From assembly GCF_022760175.1 (NCBI RefSeq), contig NZ_CP094326.1, positions 558,001 to 622,000 on the forward strand: a DNA stretch of 64,000 bases. The letters run 5' to 3'. The position numbers and the translations under genes were made by a program. The stretch is from Zhouia spongiae. GTDB taxonomy: Bacteria > Bacteroidota > Bacteroidia > Flavobacteriales > Flavobacteriaceae. This document shows, in pieces, positions 44,713 through 55,937 of the stretch. Each line of letters starts with the position of its first letter. Position 1 is the first letter of the stretch. The notes under the pieces were generated by a model. That model did not search any database, had not been told where the DNA came from, and saw nothing but the letters and a program-made list of their open reading frames with translations.

Positions 44713-45093
44713 TTATTTTTTCTTTTTAACCTGCTTCGGCTGAAAAAACAGTTTCACTGCCACAATCCCCAACAATATACCGCAGCAATTAGCCACAATA
44801 TCTAAAAGTTCAAAACTTCTGTTATAAGGCATTATATACTGAAATACCTCAATAACTATACCATACAAAGCGCTAATTGCAACAATTTTGAGGAACAGGT
44901 GTTTTTTAACACGCTTGACCAAAACCAGATACCACAAAACAGAAAAGACAAAATAAATACCCGCATGCACCACTTTGTCTGAAACCTGAAAACCCGGCTT
45001 CGGAAGTTCTTTAAAAGACAATAAGCTGGATATCGTTATAAAGACGGTCCAGCTTACAGCTATAAAAATAATAAGTTTTCCTTTTTTAAGCAC
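44713..45093 (-). CDS. VanZ-like family membrane protein
   Basis: 126 residues with about four helices; the family signature [18 protein letters not shown] and [33 protein letters not shown] is clear. VanZ-like proteins have no agreed role; the name comes from the vancomycin/teicoplanin cluster. Its start overlaps the gcvH end by eight bases, so both are co-translated in the sprA downstream region. Confidence 0.82.
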   Translation of the reverse strand: MLKKGKLIIFIAVSWTVFITISSLLSFKELPKPGFQVSDKVVHAGIYFVFSVLWYLVLVKRVKKHLFLKIVAISALYGIVIEVFQYIMPYNRSFELLDIVANCCGILLGIVAVKLFFQPKQVKKKK

Positions 45094-45466
45094 CTATAAG
45101 CTCTTTATAAGCTTCACTATCCAAAAGGTCTTCAATCTCTGACGTGTCAGAAAATTTAATTTTGATCATCCATCCTTCACCATAAGGATCTGTATTCACA
45201 TTCTCCGGTTCACCTTCCAGGCTTTCATTAAACTCGATAATCTCACCTGAAAGTGGTAAAAATAAATCCGATACTGTTTTAACAGCTTCCACTGTGCCAA
45301 AAACCTCTTCTTTGTCTAAAGTTTCATCGACAGTTTCTACTTCAACATAAACAATATCTCCAAGTTCTTTCTGAGCAAAATCTGTAATACCTACAGTTGC
45401 AACATCACCTTCAATCTTAATCCACTCGTGATCTTTGGTGTATTTTAATTCTGATGGAATATTCAT
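45086..45466 (-). CDS. gcvH: Glycine cleavage system H protein
   Basis: 126 residues with the lipoyl-carrier fold ([34 protein letters not shown]). The lipoylated Lys is Lys63 in VEAVKTVSD. It shuttles the methylamine group between P, T and L proteins. No other gcv gene is nearby; it lies 84 bp after sprA, an arrangement known in flavobacteria. Confidence 0.96.
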   Translation of the reverse strand: MNIPSELKYTKDHEWIKIEGDVATVGITDFAQKELGDIVYVEVETVDETLDKEEVFGTVEAVKTVSDLFLPLSGEIIEFNESLEGEPENVNTDPYGEGWMIKIKFSDTSEIEDLLDSEAYKELIGA

Positions 45467-45550
45467 GTGCTGTTTACTATTTAGTTTTTTATTAAAAAGT
45501 TGCTCGGCAAATGTAATTTATTCTTGCATTTATTTCAACAATAGCCATTG

Positions 45551-48500
45551 TTAATTTCCAAAATTATAACGCAGGGTTATCCCTGAGCGGATCGTCGCCT
45601 GAGGATAAGCCGTAGACACCTTGTATTTAGACAACGTATGATCGTAGTAAAACAATGCGGTTAAATTTTCGGTCAGGGCATAATCTGCAGTAAATTTAAG
45701 TCCCCAAATATTCTGTCCGGCTGTTACCTGATTGGTATTAATATCGAGGTTCCTTATAATTGTAATATTATCGCGTAAAGACAAGTCGGCTTTAATATTC
45801 AGATCACTCTTTAAAGTTGTTCGCTTACCACCGATATTGGTAACAAACCTTAAATCTTTTATCCTGTAACCCAACCCGAGGATATATTCGTTCCCTGACA
45901 TTTCGGTTAACAGGTTATTATCAAAACTCAGCGACAACATTCTCTCTTTTCGAAGTTCGGCCAACACACTAAACGCATTCTTCATTTCAAAGTCCACTTT
46001 CACCAACGGATTGAACTGCTCTACCAGAGTCGCATTCGTATAAAGCGTAGGGTTTTTAAAATTTCCCGCCTGATCTCTTTCATCCGGACTTTCCGCATCA
46101 TATTCCAAATTCGTCCTGAAAGCATTGACACTATAACTGGAGCGGTACCCGTGTCCGATTGAAAAACGTCTGAAAACATCTTTAAACCACCCCAGCCTCA
46201 TCAGCCCCGTATATTTAAGAGACCAGTTTGGGATCGGCGTATCTCTAAATGCTCCCAGATTCACGCTACCGGCATCTTGCCCGGTATATGCCGCCACAAA
46301 AGCCGGCAACAACACCGATTGATTTGTAGGGCCATATCCATCCGGGTATGTCGTTGCATTCGGATTGACCGGTTGCCCGGCCAATCTCTGAGCAATTATG
46401 ATCCTGTTCTTACTAAATTCGTTAAAGGTCTCTGAAGTAGCTTCACCTGTTTTCTGAAATGCTGTTTTTATCATCAGGGAAGAGATAGAGAAATCTCCAT
46501 ATTGATTCCCCAGCAGATTCACATATTCGTATACTCCTCCTCCTAAGGCATCTACTCTAAAATTTTCAGTATAGTTTTCTGAATATTGCCTGTTCGCCAC
46601 CAGATCTATCGTCAGGTCTTTAAATGGTTCTAAATTGGCAGAAACATCCAATTGCGTGGCATCCCTTTCCATAAACTGCTGGTTAAAGTCAGGGAAAGTG
46701 GTCAACCACCCTTTTCTTGCTGCTTCGTACCGAACATCCTGCTGGCTTCCAAAAACAAATCCCCACGAAGGTTTTAACGTTCCAATAAAACCGACACTTC
46801 TAATATAACCAGGCAATACTTTACCTGCATTCTTAGAATAGCTTATATTTACCCGCTTCAGCATGGTAGCAAAACCTGTTAAAGCTGCAAGCCCTTTATT
46901 CTCTTTCTCCGTTGAAGCCTGATCGCTGTTCGGGCTCATATTTACACGAGCTCGGCCTGAACCTCTCCTCGGATCGCTCTTTAATCCCAAATACCTGTAA
47001 AACCTGTCCATACTCAGGGAGCCATTCAAAACATGCGTGCTGGCATTCTGTACAGTATTCAACTGCTGACCGGCTATATCTCGAAGCACATCCCCTCCTC
47101 TTTGCCAATCGAAATCAGAAGTATATGTATAAGTAGCATTGATAAAACTAAGCGTAGGTATTTTATCAAACGGCAGCTCATAATCGAGCTGAAGCCTCTG
47201 TGTATGCCTGTTTGCTTCACCTGCATCCCAGAAACCGCTCCATAAGTTCATTTCCCTGTTAATGGTTCTGTTACCATCTTCATCTTCCGTATAATAGTTA
47301 CGCACAATATTATTGTTGGCCGCTGTAAAGTTCAATCGCACTGATCTTGTTAAATTATAATTGATCGCATACTGCCAGTCGAACAAAAAATTGCGCTGTT
47401 GAAGCTCCGGAAGCCCGATAAACTGCGATTGATCTCCTTCAAAAACTTCCCTGAACCGTTGCTGGTTAAAACTTCTGTTTATATTGGAATTTACAGATAT
47501 ATTATTCGGTAAATAATTAAAGTTCAGATCTTTTAACCACTGCCAATACTTCCCGGTAAACAACGAATCTTTTTTCCTGAAAGGTTCTACGGCTTCCGGC
47601 TCAAAGTTATAACTATAAGCAAACCCGGCCCTTACTGCCTGGTCTCTTAATTGCTCTACTTCAAAGTCCCTGTGAGTGGTTTCGTTATAAGCCACATTGA
47701 AAGTAAAATTCTCAATATCGTACACATGCGGCTTTTGTTCTTCTCCTCTATCCTTCCTTACTCCTATAAAATTGATCCCTTTGCGCTTGGTATAATCTTC
47801 GGACTGATTTTTGATCCTTTCGCGATCTGCATTATCAGCCGCATCTAAACGATCTTGCAATTTAAGATCCTGATACAACGGGTCGAACTCCGGGGTAATC
47901 AATTCCTCAGAAATATTGTAATTTAAAGGTATCTGCACTCCCCATTTTTTCGGCAACAACTGTCCCAGGTTCACATTCGTATTCACTCCATACTTCACTG
48001 CCTTCTCCCTGCTCCGTTCATTAGGGGTTTGGTCGAGCGCGCCGAAACCTATGTTATTAATACTTCCTGTTACGGAATAGCTGGCAAAATCTGCCACATT
48101 ACCGTCTACAGAAGCAACAGCAGCCCAGCCTCCGTTATTATCCAGACCTGCCAGACGCAGTTCATCAAACCAAACCTCTCCGCATACATCTTTATTTTCT
48201 GTTCCGTTCTTCAACCCTATCATTACCGACCTTACATTCCCAAGCGACGGATTTCCCTTGATTCCATATTTGTATCGCTTATCTCCGGCAAGCCCGTCTA
48301 AACCATACTCGTCTACCGGTTGCAGGTCCTCATTAAAAAAGTTTACGTCACTCGAACTCAGGCTGGTGTTCTGCAATACTTCCGCCTTAATTTTTGAAAA
48401 TACGCTTAACAGCACATCAATATTATTTTCGGCCGGCCACACCAACTCAGAAGAAAGGTGATTTACTTGTCCCGGAACATAATCTGTTGGTTTTAAAGGA

Positions 48501-51500
48501 ACTTCCACCTGATAATAATTCTGGTCATAGTCTGTACCAAACCGGATAAAAGCTACCAGATCATCCTGGTCTAATGACTCCTGGCCTTCTATTTCTTCAG
48601 CATGGACAAACATCTTTAGCTTTTTATATTGTCTCAAATCGATATTCACATTCTTGTAGACTCCCTGAGCGTCTCTTGACCCCAGGTCACACACCTTAAA
48701 TGAAAGCGACTGTTCATTAACGTTAATAACCGTATTGTTTGTATTTAACTGCTCTCTTCTGACACCCGGAGGCAATACATATGCCACCGGCACGCGCTGG
48801 TCGTTCTCCTGAATATTTACGGTGCTAATTTCCGAATACACCTGATCATCCAGTCCCTGGTCCGGATTTAAAGCCCTGGTGTATGTTCTCCAGTCTCCCC
48901 TCACAAGGTCGAGTGTCCCAAAACGCAACACGGTATTTTCGGTGAATCCCGTCATATACATTCTCATATACGAAATGGATCGAAAATCTGTAATTCCTCC
49001 TATGGCATCTTCAAAATCTCTTACCGGAATTTTATATTGAATCCATCTTACCGAATACGAGTCATTATTAGGAAGTGTGGTGGTATTAACCACTCTAACA
49101 TCACTCACATATTTATCTGTACTCTGTATCCCGGGGGCAATAGGTATTCTGTATTCATAATAACTGTCGACAGTATTCATTGTCAGATCACGGTTTACGT
49201 CTTCTACATCCGGAAGTGTTGTAGATCCGCGGTTTGTATTGGTTACCTGTACAGGGGAATTCCCCTGAGGGTTGTTATAATTAAGGTACCTGTCCATAAT
49301 ACTACCTTCTACATTCAGGTAATACTCATAGTTATCAAGGGCCGGATCTGTTCCCCCGTTATTTGTGTATTTTGCTGCTTCTTCGCTATCTGGCAACCCG
49401 TCAAACCCGACATCCTGTAATTGCCTGTTCGCCTCTTCAGCATCAAATGCATAAACCAATGATTGGCTTGCCGGAACCTTCCCCCATGCGGTTTCATTGG
49501 TCAGCACATTGCTGTTAACTCCCGGCAAACCATTCTCGTACTGTTTTCTGCCGTCTTTCAATATATCCTCACTAATACTCCCCAGATTGAACACCAACTC
49601 TCCGGCAGGACCGGACAATTGTCCATCCTGATAATACGGATCTAAGACCCAGAATTGGATATATTCTACATTTGCCTGTTCAAAGTTCGTACTGCTTATG
49701 GAACGCATAATACCTCCCCATTTATCCTGAGGAAGTTCCGCTGAAAAGTCCGGGTTGTTATTGTAGGGGCCCTTTTGGCCCGGGTAGTATGCAAGATCTA
49801 AAGTGGTTTGCACCAAGGTCTGCCCTTGCGCTACATCTTGCTGCGGAAAAATTTCGTCTATATAGACCCTGCGGGTAGCATTTAAGGAAATGTCATTATC
49901 GCTGAGTGCCGACGGTCTCTGACTCGTATAAAAAACAGGGTCGATGGTATACCATGCCAGTTTAGCACGCTTCTCTCCCGATGCTAGGTCGTCATTCAGG
50001 ATCTCACCCCCATAACCGACAGGAGCACTTGCCAAAGACCAACCCAAAGGAGAACGAACATCGATAAAAGCCTGGGCTCCTTCAAAATCGTCAAGGTAGA
50101 CTGTTGTCTCCCCGTCAAAATCGGTCATCTTTGGAGAACCCGGTAATAAGTAAGCAAACTCCCCTCTTACGGAAATATTAGATGCTACATCGGTATCGAT
50201 ATTCGGTAACTTATTCACCCATCTTGTTAAAAAAGGAAGTTCGGTTGAATAATTACCGTTAAATCCGAATATGGTATTATTAACCGGCTCTGTACCATAA
50301 TTGGCCTTTTGGGTCAACGGACGTTCACTAAGATTTAAAAACGTTCCTCCCAGCATAAAATTATCATTAACCTTATGCTCTACGTTTATTCCGGCAAAAC
50401 GACGGGTTTGCTGGCCGAATACAGCATTATTTTCTACTGAAACCTCGATCGGAATATTCGATGCTTTCAGTCCTTCATCTAAAATCTGTACGGTTCCTGC
50501 AATATAATTTACGGTATAATCGACACCTTCCTGAAGAATCCTTCCGCCTGCTTTCACCCTGACAGACCCTCTCGGAACATTGAACGTCCCCAGCGATATC
50601 CCCCTACCGCCTTCTGCCCTGTATTTACCTTTTAACTGGTATTTGTTCTTATCGCTATCTTCCAAAGCTGCTGCCTGGGTACTCGCATACAAGCTCCTGA
50701 ACACATATTTCGCCTGATTTGCATTATAAGAATCAGGGTTGTTATAATCTCCTCCTCCCAGCACGCCGTGAATATGCTCTCCAAAAGGCTCAGCTTTCGT
50801 AAAAATTATCAATCCGTTTTGAGGATCAACAGTGATCCCGGGATAGTAATCAAAGAAACCATCTCCACCGTTTTGAGGATCGTTATATACATTTAACCTG
50901 TCAAAATTAAAAACATCAAGTAATATTCTTTCTTCCAGTCCGCCCGGCCATGTGCCTTCATCTACCGGAGAAATATAATTTACCGGAGAAGGGTTGGTAT
51001 AAAGAATATTCATTTTAAAATCTTCCTGAAGCAACTGAAAGGCCCCTGTTGCATAAATGTTCTTCATCATTAAATCCCATACGGGATCTTCAACCCGGGT
51101 AAGATTGCTCTTCAGCATCTTAAGCACCAGACTCTGGGGGTTCACAGCGATCACCTGACCACTGGCATTGCTTTCATATTCTGTAGCATTAACACCATCG
51201 TTGGCAAACTCACCCACCTGATACACTTCGCCCCGATACGTATACTGGTATGCCACTGCCAGTATTTCATCATTACTTAAGCGTTGGTTTAACGAGATAT
51301 AGCCCAATTGTTTTTCCAGACGATAATCTCTTCCTTCTTCCAGCTTTCGTGCATTTTCAAGAACTGCATAATCATACCCCTGGTTTACCTGTGTGTTCAA
51401 TGTTCCAAACCCCTGCTGTACCGTAGCCACATCACGAATTTGTTCAGTCAGGACCGACGACCCTCCAATCTCAAACGGATCATAATCGTTCGCTTCATTC

Positions 51501-52624
51501 CGGGGGAGATTCACAGTGGAATTAAAAAATCCTGCCGGGGCATTTTGATTTATCCTCGTATTATCGGGCAATGGCTCTCCTAAATCTTGTAAAGCCACTA
51601 TATTCCTTACATTTTGGGTATTTTGAATTCTATTGGTTACCCATACTTCAACTCGTGTAAGCTGTACTGCTGAATTTATATACGGATAATTTTCCAATGC
51701 CTGATCATACTGGTCTCTAAAAAAGTGCGACAAGAAGAAATGGCGATCAGCATCGTAGTCCAGCGCCGAAATATCGAATTCATTTATGGTCGCACCTCCT
51801 TCGGCTACCACTCTTCTGTTCTGAGATCGCTGTTCCGAGAATACGGCTGTTACCTTCGTCCTTCCAAACTGCAATTCTGTTTTAACCCCAAATAAGCTTT
51901 GCGCTCCGTTTATAAGGGAGCTGTTAAGAGGCAGGCTTATATTACCCACTTCAATTTTCCGGATAATCTCGTCTTCCGAGGGTGTATATTCGAGCTTAAT
52001 CTGATTTTGAAAATCCAAAGTTGCTTCGGTATCGTAATTTGCGTTAACCGTCAAACGTTCTCCGACTTTCCCCAGTAAACTCAAACTGATCCGTTGATCG
52101 AAATCGAATGTTATATTGGTTCTGTTTCTGGGTGATAGTGCCGGATTATCATTTTTCTGAATACGCAGTCCAAGGTCTACGGCAATTGAACCTGTCGGGA
52201 TGACCTCTATCGTATTTCCTCCAAAGACAGATTGAAAGAAATCTGAATTCACATAAAAATTTGGCAATAAGTTTTTACGGGCTTCTTTACCTTCCTCTGT
52301 CCTTCCGGAAATTGCACGCTCTTTTTCTTTGAAATAATTCTTCATTTGTTCGCGAAGCATCATCTCTTTAAACTGCTCAGGGGTTAGTATTAAAGGGTAG
52401 GCTGTATCAAAGTTGCCTATTTTTTCAGTGTAGAAATAACGGTTGGTAACCGGGTCGTACGTATACTTCGAAATTACGCTGGCCGGATTCTTTAATTTAA
52501 TCCCTCCCAAAGACTCTCCGGTTTTCGCAGTATCCTGTTGTTGAACAGCAGGACTCTGAGCCTCTGCAAAACCTGATATACAAAGCATTAAACCAATGAA
52601 GATCCTTTTTAAAAGGTTCGTCAT
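45551..52624 (-). CDS. sprA: SprA, type IX secretion outer-membrane translocon/gliding protein
   Basis: 2357 residues from the start at 52624, which places a signal peptide first (NLLKRIFIGLMLCISGFAEAQS); an in-frame extension to 52651 would put nine residues before it. The protein is the giant 36-strand barrel through which type IX cargo crosses the outer membrane (SprA/Sov). Seen here: duplicated SprA N-terminal domain, many aromatic-ended beta strands and a terminal FYYDHTLSKYKV ... ITLRYNFGN typical of barrels. Full length, with no break. ruvA lies directly upstream and gcvH downstream, the usual order. Confidence 0.95.
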   Translation of the reverse strand: MTNLLKRIFIGLMLCISGFAEAQSPAVQQQDTAKTGESLGGIKLKNPASVISKYTYDPVTNRYFYTEKIGNFDTAYPLILTPEQFKEMMLREQMKNYFKEKERAISGRTEEGKEARKNLLPNFYVNSDFFQSVFGGNTIEVIPTGSIAVDLGLRIQKNDNPALSPRNRTNITFDFDQRISLSLLGKVGERLTVNANYDTEATLDFQNQIKLEYTPSEDEIIRKIEVGNISLPLNSSLINGAQSLFGVKTELQFGRTKVTAVFSEQRSQNRRVVAEGGATINEFDISALDYDADRHFFLSHFFRDQYDQALENYPYINSAVQLTRVEVWVTNRIQNTQNVRNIVALQDLGEPLPDNTRINQNAPAGFFNSTVNLPRNEANDYDPFEIGGSSVLTEQIRDVATVQQGFGTLNTQVNQGYDYAVLENARKLEEGRDYRLEKQLGYISLNQRLSNDEILAVAYQYTYRGEVYQVGEFANDGVNATEYESNASGQVIAVNPQSLVLKMLKSNLTRVEDPVWDLMMKNIYATGAFQLLQEDFKMNILYTNPSPVNYISPVDEGTWPGGLEERILLDVFNFDRLNVYNDPQNGGDGFFDYYPGITVDPQNGLIIFTKAEPFGEHIHGVLGGGDYNNPDSYNANQAKYVFRSLYASTQAAALEDSDKNKYQLKGKYRAEGGRGISLGTFNVPRGSVRVKAGGRILQEGVDYTVNYIAGTVQILDEGLKASNIPIEVSVENNAVFGQQTRRFAGINVEHKVNDNFMLGGTFLNLSERPLTQKANYGTEPVNNTIFGFNGNYSTELPFLTRWVNKLPNIDTDVASNISVRGEFAYLLPGSPKMTDFDGETTVYLDDFEGAQAFIDVRSPLGWSLASAPVGYGGEILNDDLASGEKRAKLAWYTIDPVFYTSQRPSALSDNDISLNATRRVYIDEIFPQQDVAQGQTLVQTTLDLAYYPGQKGPYNNNPDFSAELPQDKWGGIMRSISSTNFEQANVEYIQFWVLDPYYQDGQLSGPAGELVFNLGSISEDILKDGRKQYENGLPGVNSNVLTNETAWGKVPASQSLVYAFDAEEANRQLQDVGFDGLPDSEEAAKYTNNGGTDPALDNYEYYLNVEGSIMDRYLNYNNPQGNSPVQVTNTNRGSTTLPDVEDVNRDLTMNTVDSYYEYRIPIAPGIQSTDKYVSDVRVVNTTTLPNNDSYSVRWIQYKIPVRDFEDAIGGITDFRSISYMRMYMTGFTENTVLRFGTLDLVRGDWRTYTRALNPDQGLDDQVYSEISTVNIQENDQRVPVAYVLPPGVRREQLNTNNTVINVNEQSLSFKVCDLGSRDAQGVYKNVNIDLRQYKKLKMFVHAEEIEGQESLDQDDLVAFIRFGTDYDQNYYQVEVPLKPTDYVPGQVNHLSSELVWPAENNIDVLLSVFSKIKAEVLQNTSLSSSDVNFFNEDLQPVDEYGLDGLAGDKRYKYGIKGNPSLGNVRSVMIGLKNGTENKDVCGEVWFDELRLAGLDNNGGWAAVASVDGNVADFASYSVTGSINNIGFGALDQTPNERSREKAVKYGVNTNVNLGQLLPKKWGVQIPLNYNISEELITPEFDPLYQDLKLQDRLDAADNADRERIKNQSEDYTKRKGINFIGVRKDRGEEQKPHVYDIENFTFNVAYNETTHRDFEVEQLRDQAVRAGFAYSYNFEPEAVEPFRKKDSLFTGKYWQWLKDLNFNYLPNNISVNSNINRSFNQQRFREVFEGDQSQFIGLPELQQRNFLFDWQYAINYNLTRSVRLNFTAANNNIVRNYYTEDEDGNRTINREMNLWSGFWDAGEANRHTQRLQLDYELPFDKIPTLSFINATYTYTSDFDWQRGGDVLRDIAGQQLNTVQNASTHVLNGSLSMDRFYRYLGLKSDPRRGSGRARVNMSPNSDQASTEKENKGLAALTGFATMLKRVNISYSKNAGKVLPGYIRSVGFIGTLKPSWGFVFGSQQDVRYEAARKGWLTTFPDFNQQFMERDATQLDVSANLEPFKDLTIDLVANRQYSENYTENFRVDALGGGVYEYVNLLGNQYGDFSISSLMIKTAFQKTGEATSETFNEFSKNRIIIAQRLAGQPVNPNATTYPDGYGPTNQSVLLPAFVAAYTGQDAGSVNLGAFRDTPIPNWSLKYTGLMRLGWFKDVFRRFSIGHGYRSSYSVNAFRTNLEYDAESPDERDQAGNFKNPTLYTNATLVEQFNPLVKVDFEMKNAFSVLAELRKERMLSLSFDNNLLTEMSGNEYILGLGYRIKDLRFVTNIGGKRTTLKSDLNIKADLSLRDNITIIRNLDINTNQVTAGQNIWGLKFTADYALTENLTALFYYDHTLSKYKVSTAYPQATIRSGITLRYNFGN

Positions 52625-52658
52625 ATATGATGGGGTATTGGTTGGATTCAAATTTTAT

Positions 52659-53240
52659 TTAAAGGTTCTTAAGTGCTTCTTTGATCAATACTTCCACACT
52701 TAAATTAGGTTCTGATTTAACAATTTTATTCACTACTCTCTCTGCTTGTTTCCTCGCATAACCTAACACCTCTAAAGCAGATAACGCTTCTTCTTTACTC
52801 GTATTGTCCGGAACAACTGAAACTTCATCAATCCCGAACACTTTAAGCACTTTATCCTTAAGATCCAATATCACTCTCTGAGCCGTTTTAGCTCCAATTC
52901 CTTTTATCGACTGCACGGTCGCAGCATCGCCTGCGGCTATGGCATCCCTTATTTGTGTAGGAGTCATGGAAGACAACATTGTTCTTGCTGTACTCGCGCC
53001 AACACCGGACACTGAAATTAACAATCTAAAAATCTCCCGTTCAGATTTTTCTATAAAACCGTATAATATATGAGCATCTTCCCTTACCTGTAGATGTGTA
53101 AACAACTTAATGCTTTCATCCAAGGGTAAGTGCGAAAATGTATGAAGGGAAATATTAATAAAATACCCAACTCCGTTACAATCTATAACGACATAAGTCG
53201 GATTTTTTTCCACCAACCTGCCTTTAATATGCTCGATCAT
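52659..53240 (-). CDS. ruvA: Holliday junction branch-migration protein RuvA
   Basis: 193 residues, the normal size: N-terminal OB fold (MIEHIKGRLVEKNPTYVVIDCNGVGYFI), two helix-hairpin-helix motifs (LLISVSGVGASTARTML and VQSIKGIGAKTAQRVILDLKDK), and domain III at the C-terminus. The tetramer grips the four-way junction for RuvB, encoded at 59 kb. 34 bp before sprA. Confidence 0.96.
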   Translation of the reverse strand: MIEHIKGRLVEKNPTYVVIDCNGVGYFINISLHTFSHLPLDESIKLFTHLQVREDAHILYGFIEKSEREIFRLLISVSGVGASTARTMLSSMTPTQIRDAIAAGDAATVQSIKGIGAKTAQRVILDLKDKVLKVFGIDEVSVVPDNTSKEEALSALEVLGYARKQAERVVNKIVKSEPNLSVEVLIKEALKNL

Positions 53241-53273
53241 TCTCAGAAAATGTTATTAGCCCAAACCTACAAA

Positions 53274-53311
53274 AAATTTTCATACCAAATCTTCAACATC
53301 TGGTATGAAAA
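53274..53311 (-). terminator. Terminator after maeB
   Basis: TTTTCATACCA/TGGTATGAAAA, an 11-bp stem with a 13-base loop; on the minus strand it runs into TTTTTTG. It separates maeB from ruvA-sprA. Confidence 0.7.
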
Positions 53312-53382
53312 TTTTTATATTATAATTCGTTTCCTAAAGGATAAATCTATAAAAAATCTTAAAACAAAAGAGTTAAAAACCC

Positions 53383-55671
53383 TTATACCTTCTTTTTTCG
53401 CTTTTGGCGCTCTTGAGCATCCACTACCGCTACAGCTGCCATATTTACCATCTCTTCAACACTGGCACCCAACTGCAAAACATGAACAGGCTTGTTCATC
53501 CCCAACATTATCGGGCCGATAGATTCAGATTTATTCAGCTCTTTCATGAGTTTGTAGGTAATGTTTGCAGAAGCAAGACTCGGAAATATCAAGGTATTTA
53601 CTTTTCTGCCCGCAAGCTTGGAAAAAGGAAATTTAGACTGGTGCATCTCCTGATTGAGTGCAAAATCTGTTTGAATATCACCATCTACTATAATCTCCGG
53701 ATGTTCTTCATGCAACATTTCAACAGCTTCGTTAACCTTCTTAGCCACCGGATGTTCTGATGAGCCAAAATTAGAATAGGACAACATAGCGATGACAGGT
53801 TCTAATCCAAATAGTCTTACCGCGGAGGCTGTCATCTGGGCTATATTAGCCAGATCGGTTGCCGTCGGCTCAATATTTATAGATGTATCGGCTAAAAACA
53901 TCGGGCCTCTCTCTGTCATCATAAGGTTCACAGAAGCTACTTTTGAAACGTTACCTGCCTTACCGATTAATTCCAGCATCGGTCTTACAACTGTAGGGTA
54001 CGACCTTGAATATCCTGATATCAAACAATCGGCATCGCCTTCGTTTACCATCATGGCGGCATAATAATTCCGTTCACGCATCTTCTTTTCCGCCTCGTAC
54101 AACGTCAATCCTTTACGTTTACGCAATTCCCAATATTGTTTTGCGTATTGATTCTTTTTATCGTTATGATCATCAGTCTTCGTATCGATGATAACCACAT
54201 CTGCATCAAATTCCAGTTCTTCCTTCAGCTCTAAAATCACATCTTTTCTCCCTAAGAGAATAGGAATTCCTATTCCTTCTTCGTGTACAATCTGAGCTGC
54301 TTTTAAAACATCTAAGTGATCTGCCTCGGGAAAGACAATACGTTTCGGATTGGTTTTTGCCCTGTTGTGCAGTAAACGAAGTAATTTATTATCATTCCCT
54401 AATCGCTGAAGCAACTGCTCTTCATATCGTTCCCAATCATCGATAGGCTCTTTTGCCACACCACTCTCCATAGCCGCTTTTGCAACGGCCGGAGGCACCT
54501 TGGCTATCAATCTGGGGTCAAACGGTTTGGGTATAATATATTCACGTCCAAAATTCAGTCTTGTTTCCCCATAAGCAATATTCACCTGTTCCGGCACCAT
54601 CTCCTTGGCCAGCTCCGCCAAGGCACGAACTGCTGCCATTTTCATTTCTTCATTAATCTTCGTAGCCCGTACATCCAGGGCTCCCCTGAAAATAAACGGG
54701 AATCCAAGTACGTTATTTACCTGATTAGGATGGTCTGACCTTCCGGTAGCCATGATAATATCTTTTCTGGCCTCAATTGCCAGATCGTATGCAATTTCAG
54801 GATCAGGATTCGCCATTGCAAAAACAATAGGATCGGCTGCCATTGATTTCAACATCACAGGAGTTACAATATCTGCAATAGACAGCCCTATAAATACATC
54901 CGCATCAACCATTGCTTCCTCAAGGGTATCTATCTTCCGGTCGGTAGCAAACTCATTTTTCTCGACAGAAAGGTTATCCCGGTCACTTCTGATCACTCCT
55001 TTACTGTCTAACATTACTATATTCCCGGCTTTGGCGCCAAATGCCTTGTAAAGTCTCGTACACGAAACGGCAGCAGCACCTGCTCCGCTAATCACAATTC
55101 TCACTTCATCAATCTTCTTTTTGGCTATCTCCAGAGCATTTAACAAAGCTGCGGCTGAAATAATTGCAGTACCATGCTGATCATCGTGCATGACAGGTAT
55201 ATCGAGTTCTTCTTTAAGCCTTCGTTCTATTTCGAATGCCTCAGGAGCTTTGATATCTTCCAAATTAATCCCTCCAAAAGTGGGAGCGATCGTTTTTACG
55301 GTCTCAATAAACTTATCGACATCCTTGGTATCGAGCTCGATATCCATTCCGTCTATATCTGCAAATATCTTAAACAGGAGCCCTTTTCCTTCCATTACCG
55401 GTTTAGAAGCTTCCGGGCCTATATCACCAAGACCTAAAACTGCCGTACCATTAGATATCACAGCAACCAAGTTTCCTTTAGTCGTATACTTGTATGCGTT
55501 GCTCTTATCTTTTGCTATTTCTAAACAAGGTTCCGCTACCCCCGGTGAATAGGCAAGTGCTAAATCTCTCTGGGTTGCATACTTCTTGGTCGGAACTATT
55601 TTAATCTTTCCGGGCTGGGGCTTAGCGTGATATACTAACGCCTCACGCCTTCTGGTACTATCTTTACTCAT
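53383..55671 (-). CDS. maeB: NADP-dependent malic enzyme fused to phosphotransacetylase-like domain
   Basis: 762 residues from the start at 55671 (SKDSTRRREALVYHAKP); a start four codons earlier at 55683 is also possible. The N-terminal ~420 residues are malic enzyme (YSPGVAEPCLEI, HDDQHGTAI, VISGAGAAAVSC for NADP). The C-terminal ~330 are a phosphate acetyltransferase-like domain (RIVFPEADHLDVLKAA), which in MaeB has a regulatory, acyl-CoA-sensing role. It decarboxylates malate to pyruvate and NADPH. Confidence 0.95.
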   Translation of the reverse strand: MSKDSTRRREALVYHAKPQPGKIKIVPTKKYATQRDLALAYSPGVAEPCLEIAKDKSNAYKYTTKGNLVAVISNGTAVLGLGDIGPEASKPVMEGKGLLFKIFADIDGMDIELDTKDVDKFIETVKTIAPTFGGINLEDIKAPEAFEIERRLKEELDIPVMHDDQHGTAIISAAALLNALEIAKKKIDEVRIVISGAGAAAVSCTRLYKAFGAKAGNIVMLDSKGVIRSDRDNLSVEKNEFATDRKIDTLEEAMVDADVFIGLSIADIVTPVMLKSMAADPIVFAMANPDPEIAYDLAIEARKDIIMATGRSDHPNQVNNVLGFPFIFRGALDVRATKINEEMKMAAVRALAELAKEMVPEQVNIAYGETRLNFGREYIIPKPFDPRLIAKVPPAVAKAAMESGVAKEPIDDWERYEEQLLQRLGNDNKLLRLLHNRAKTNPKRIVFPEADHLDVLKAAQIVHEEGIGIPILLGRKDVILELKEELEFDADVVIIDTKTDDHNDKKNQYAKQYWELRKRKGLTLYEAEKKMRERNYYAAMMVNEGDADCLISGYSRSYPTVVRPMLELIGKAGNVSKVASVNLMMTERGPMFLADTSINIEPTATDLANIAQMTASAVRLFGLEPVIAMLSYSNFGSSEHPVAKKVNEAVEMLHEEHPEIIVDGDIQTDFALNQEMHQSKFPFSKLAGRKVNTLIFPSLASANITYKLMKELNKSESIGPIMLGMNKPVHVLQLGASVEEMVNMAAVAVVDAQERQKRKKKV

Positions 55672-55937
55672 AAGTCCATTCATTTAAAATGAAGCTACAA
55701 AGGTATAAGTTATCTTGGATATTACTACACCCCGAACGGGTTGTTTTCAAGTATTAGCTTTTTTAACTAAAGTAATTCTTACCTCCATGACAGAACAAGG
55801 AACAACTACCTCTTTACTGAAAAAGGACAGGCTTATGATAAGGATTATTTAGGGATAATATGGGAATAACATAGGGATAAGGCTATAGTTATTTTAAGAA
55901 ATACAGGCATAAACAATTGACGAATAACGCGATAAGC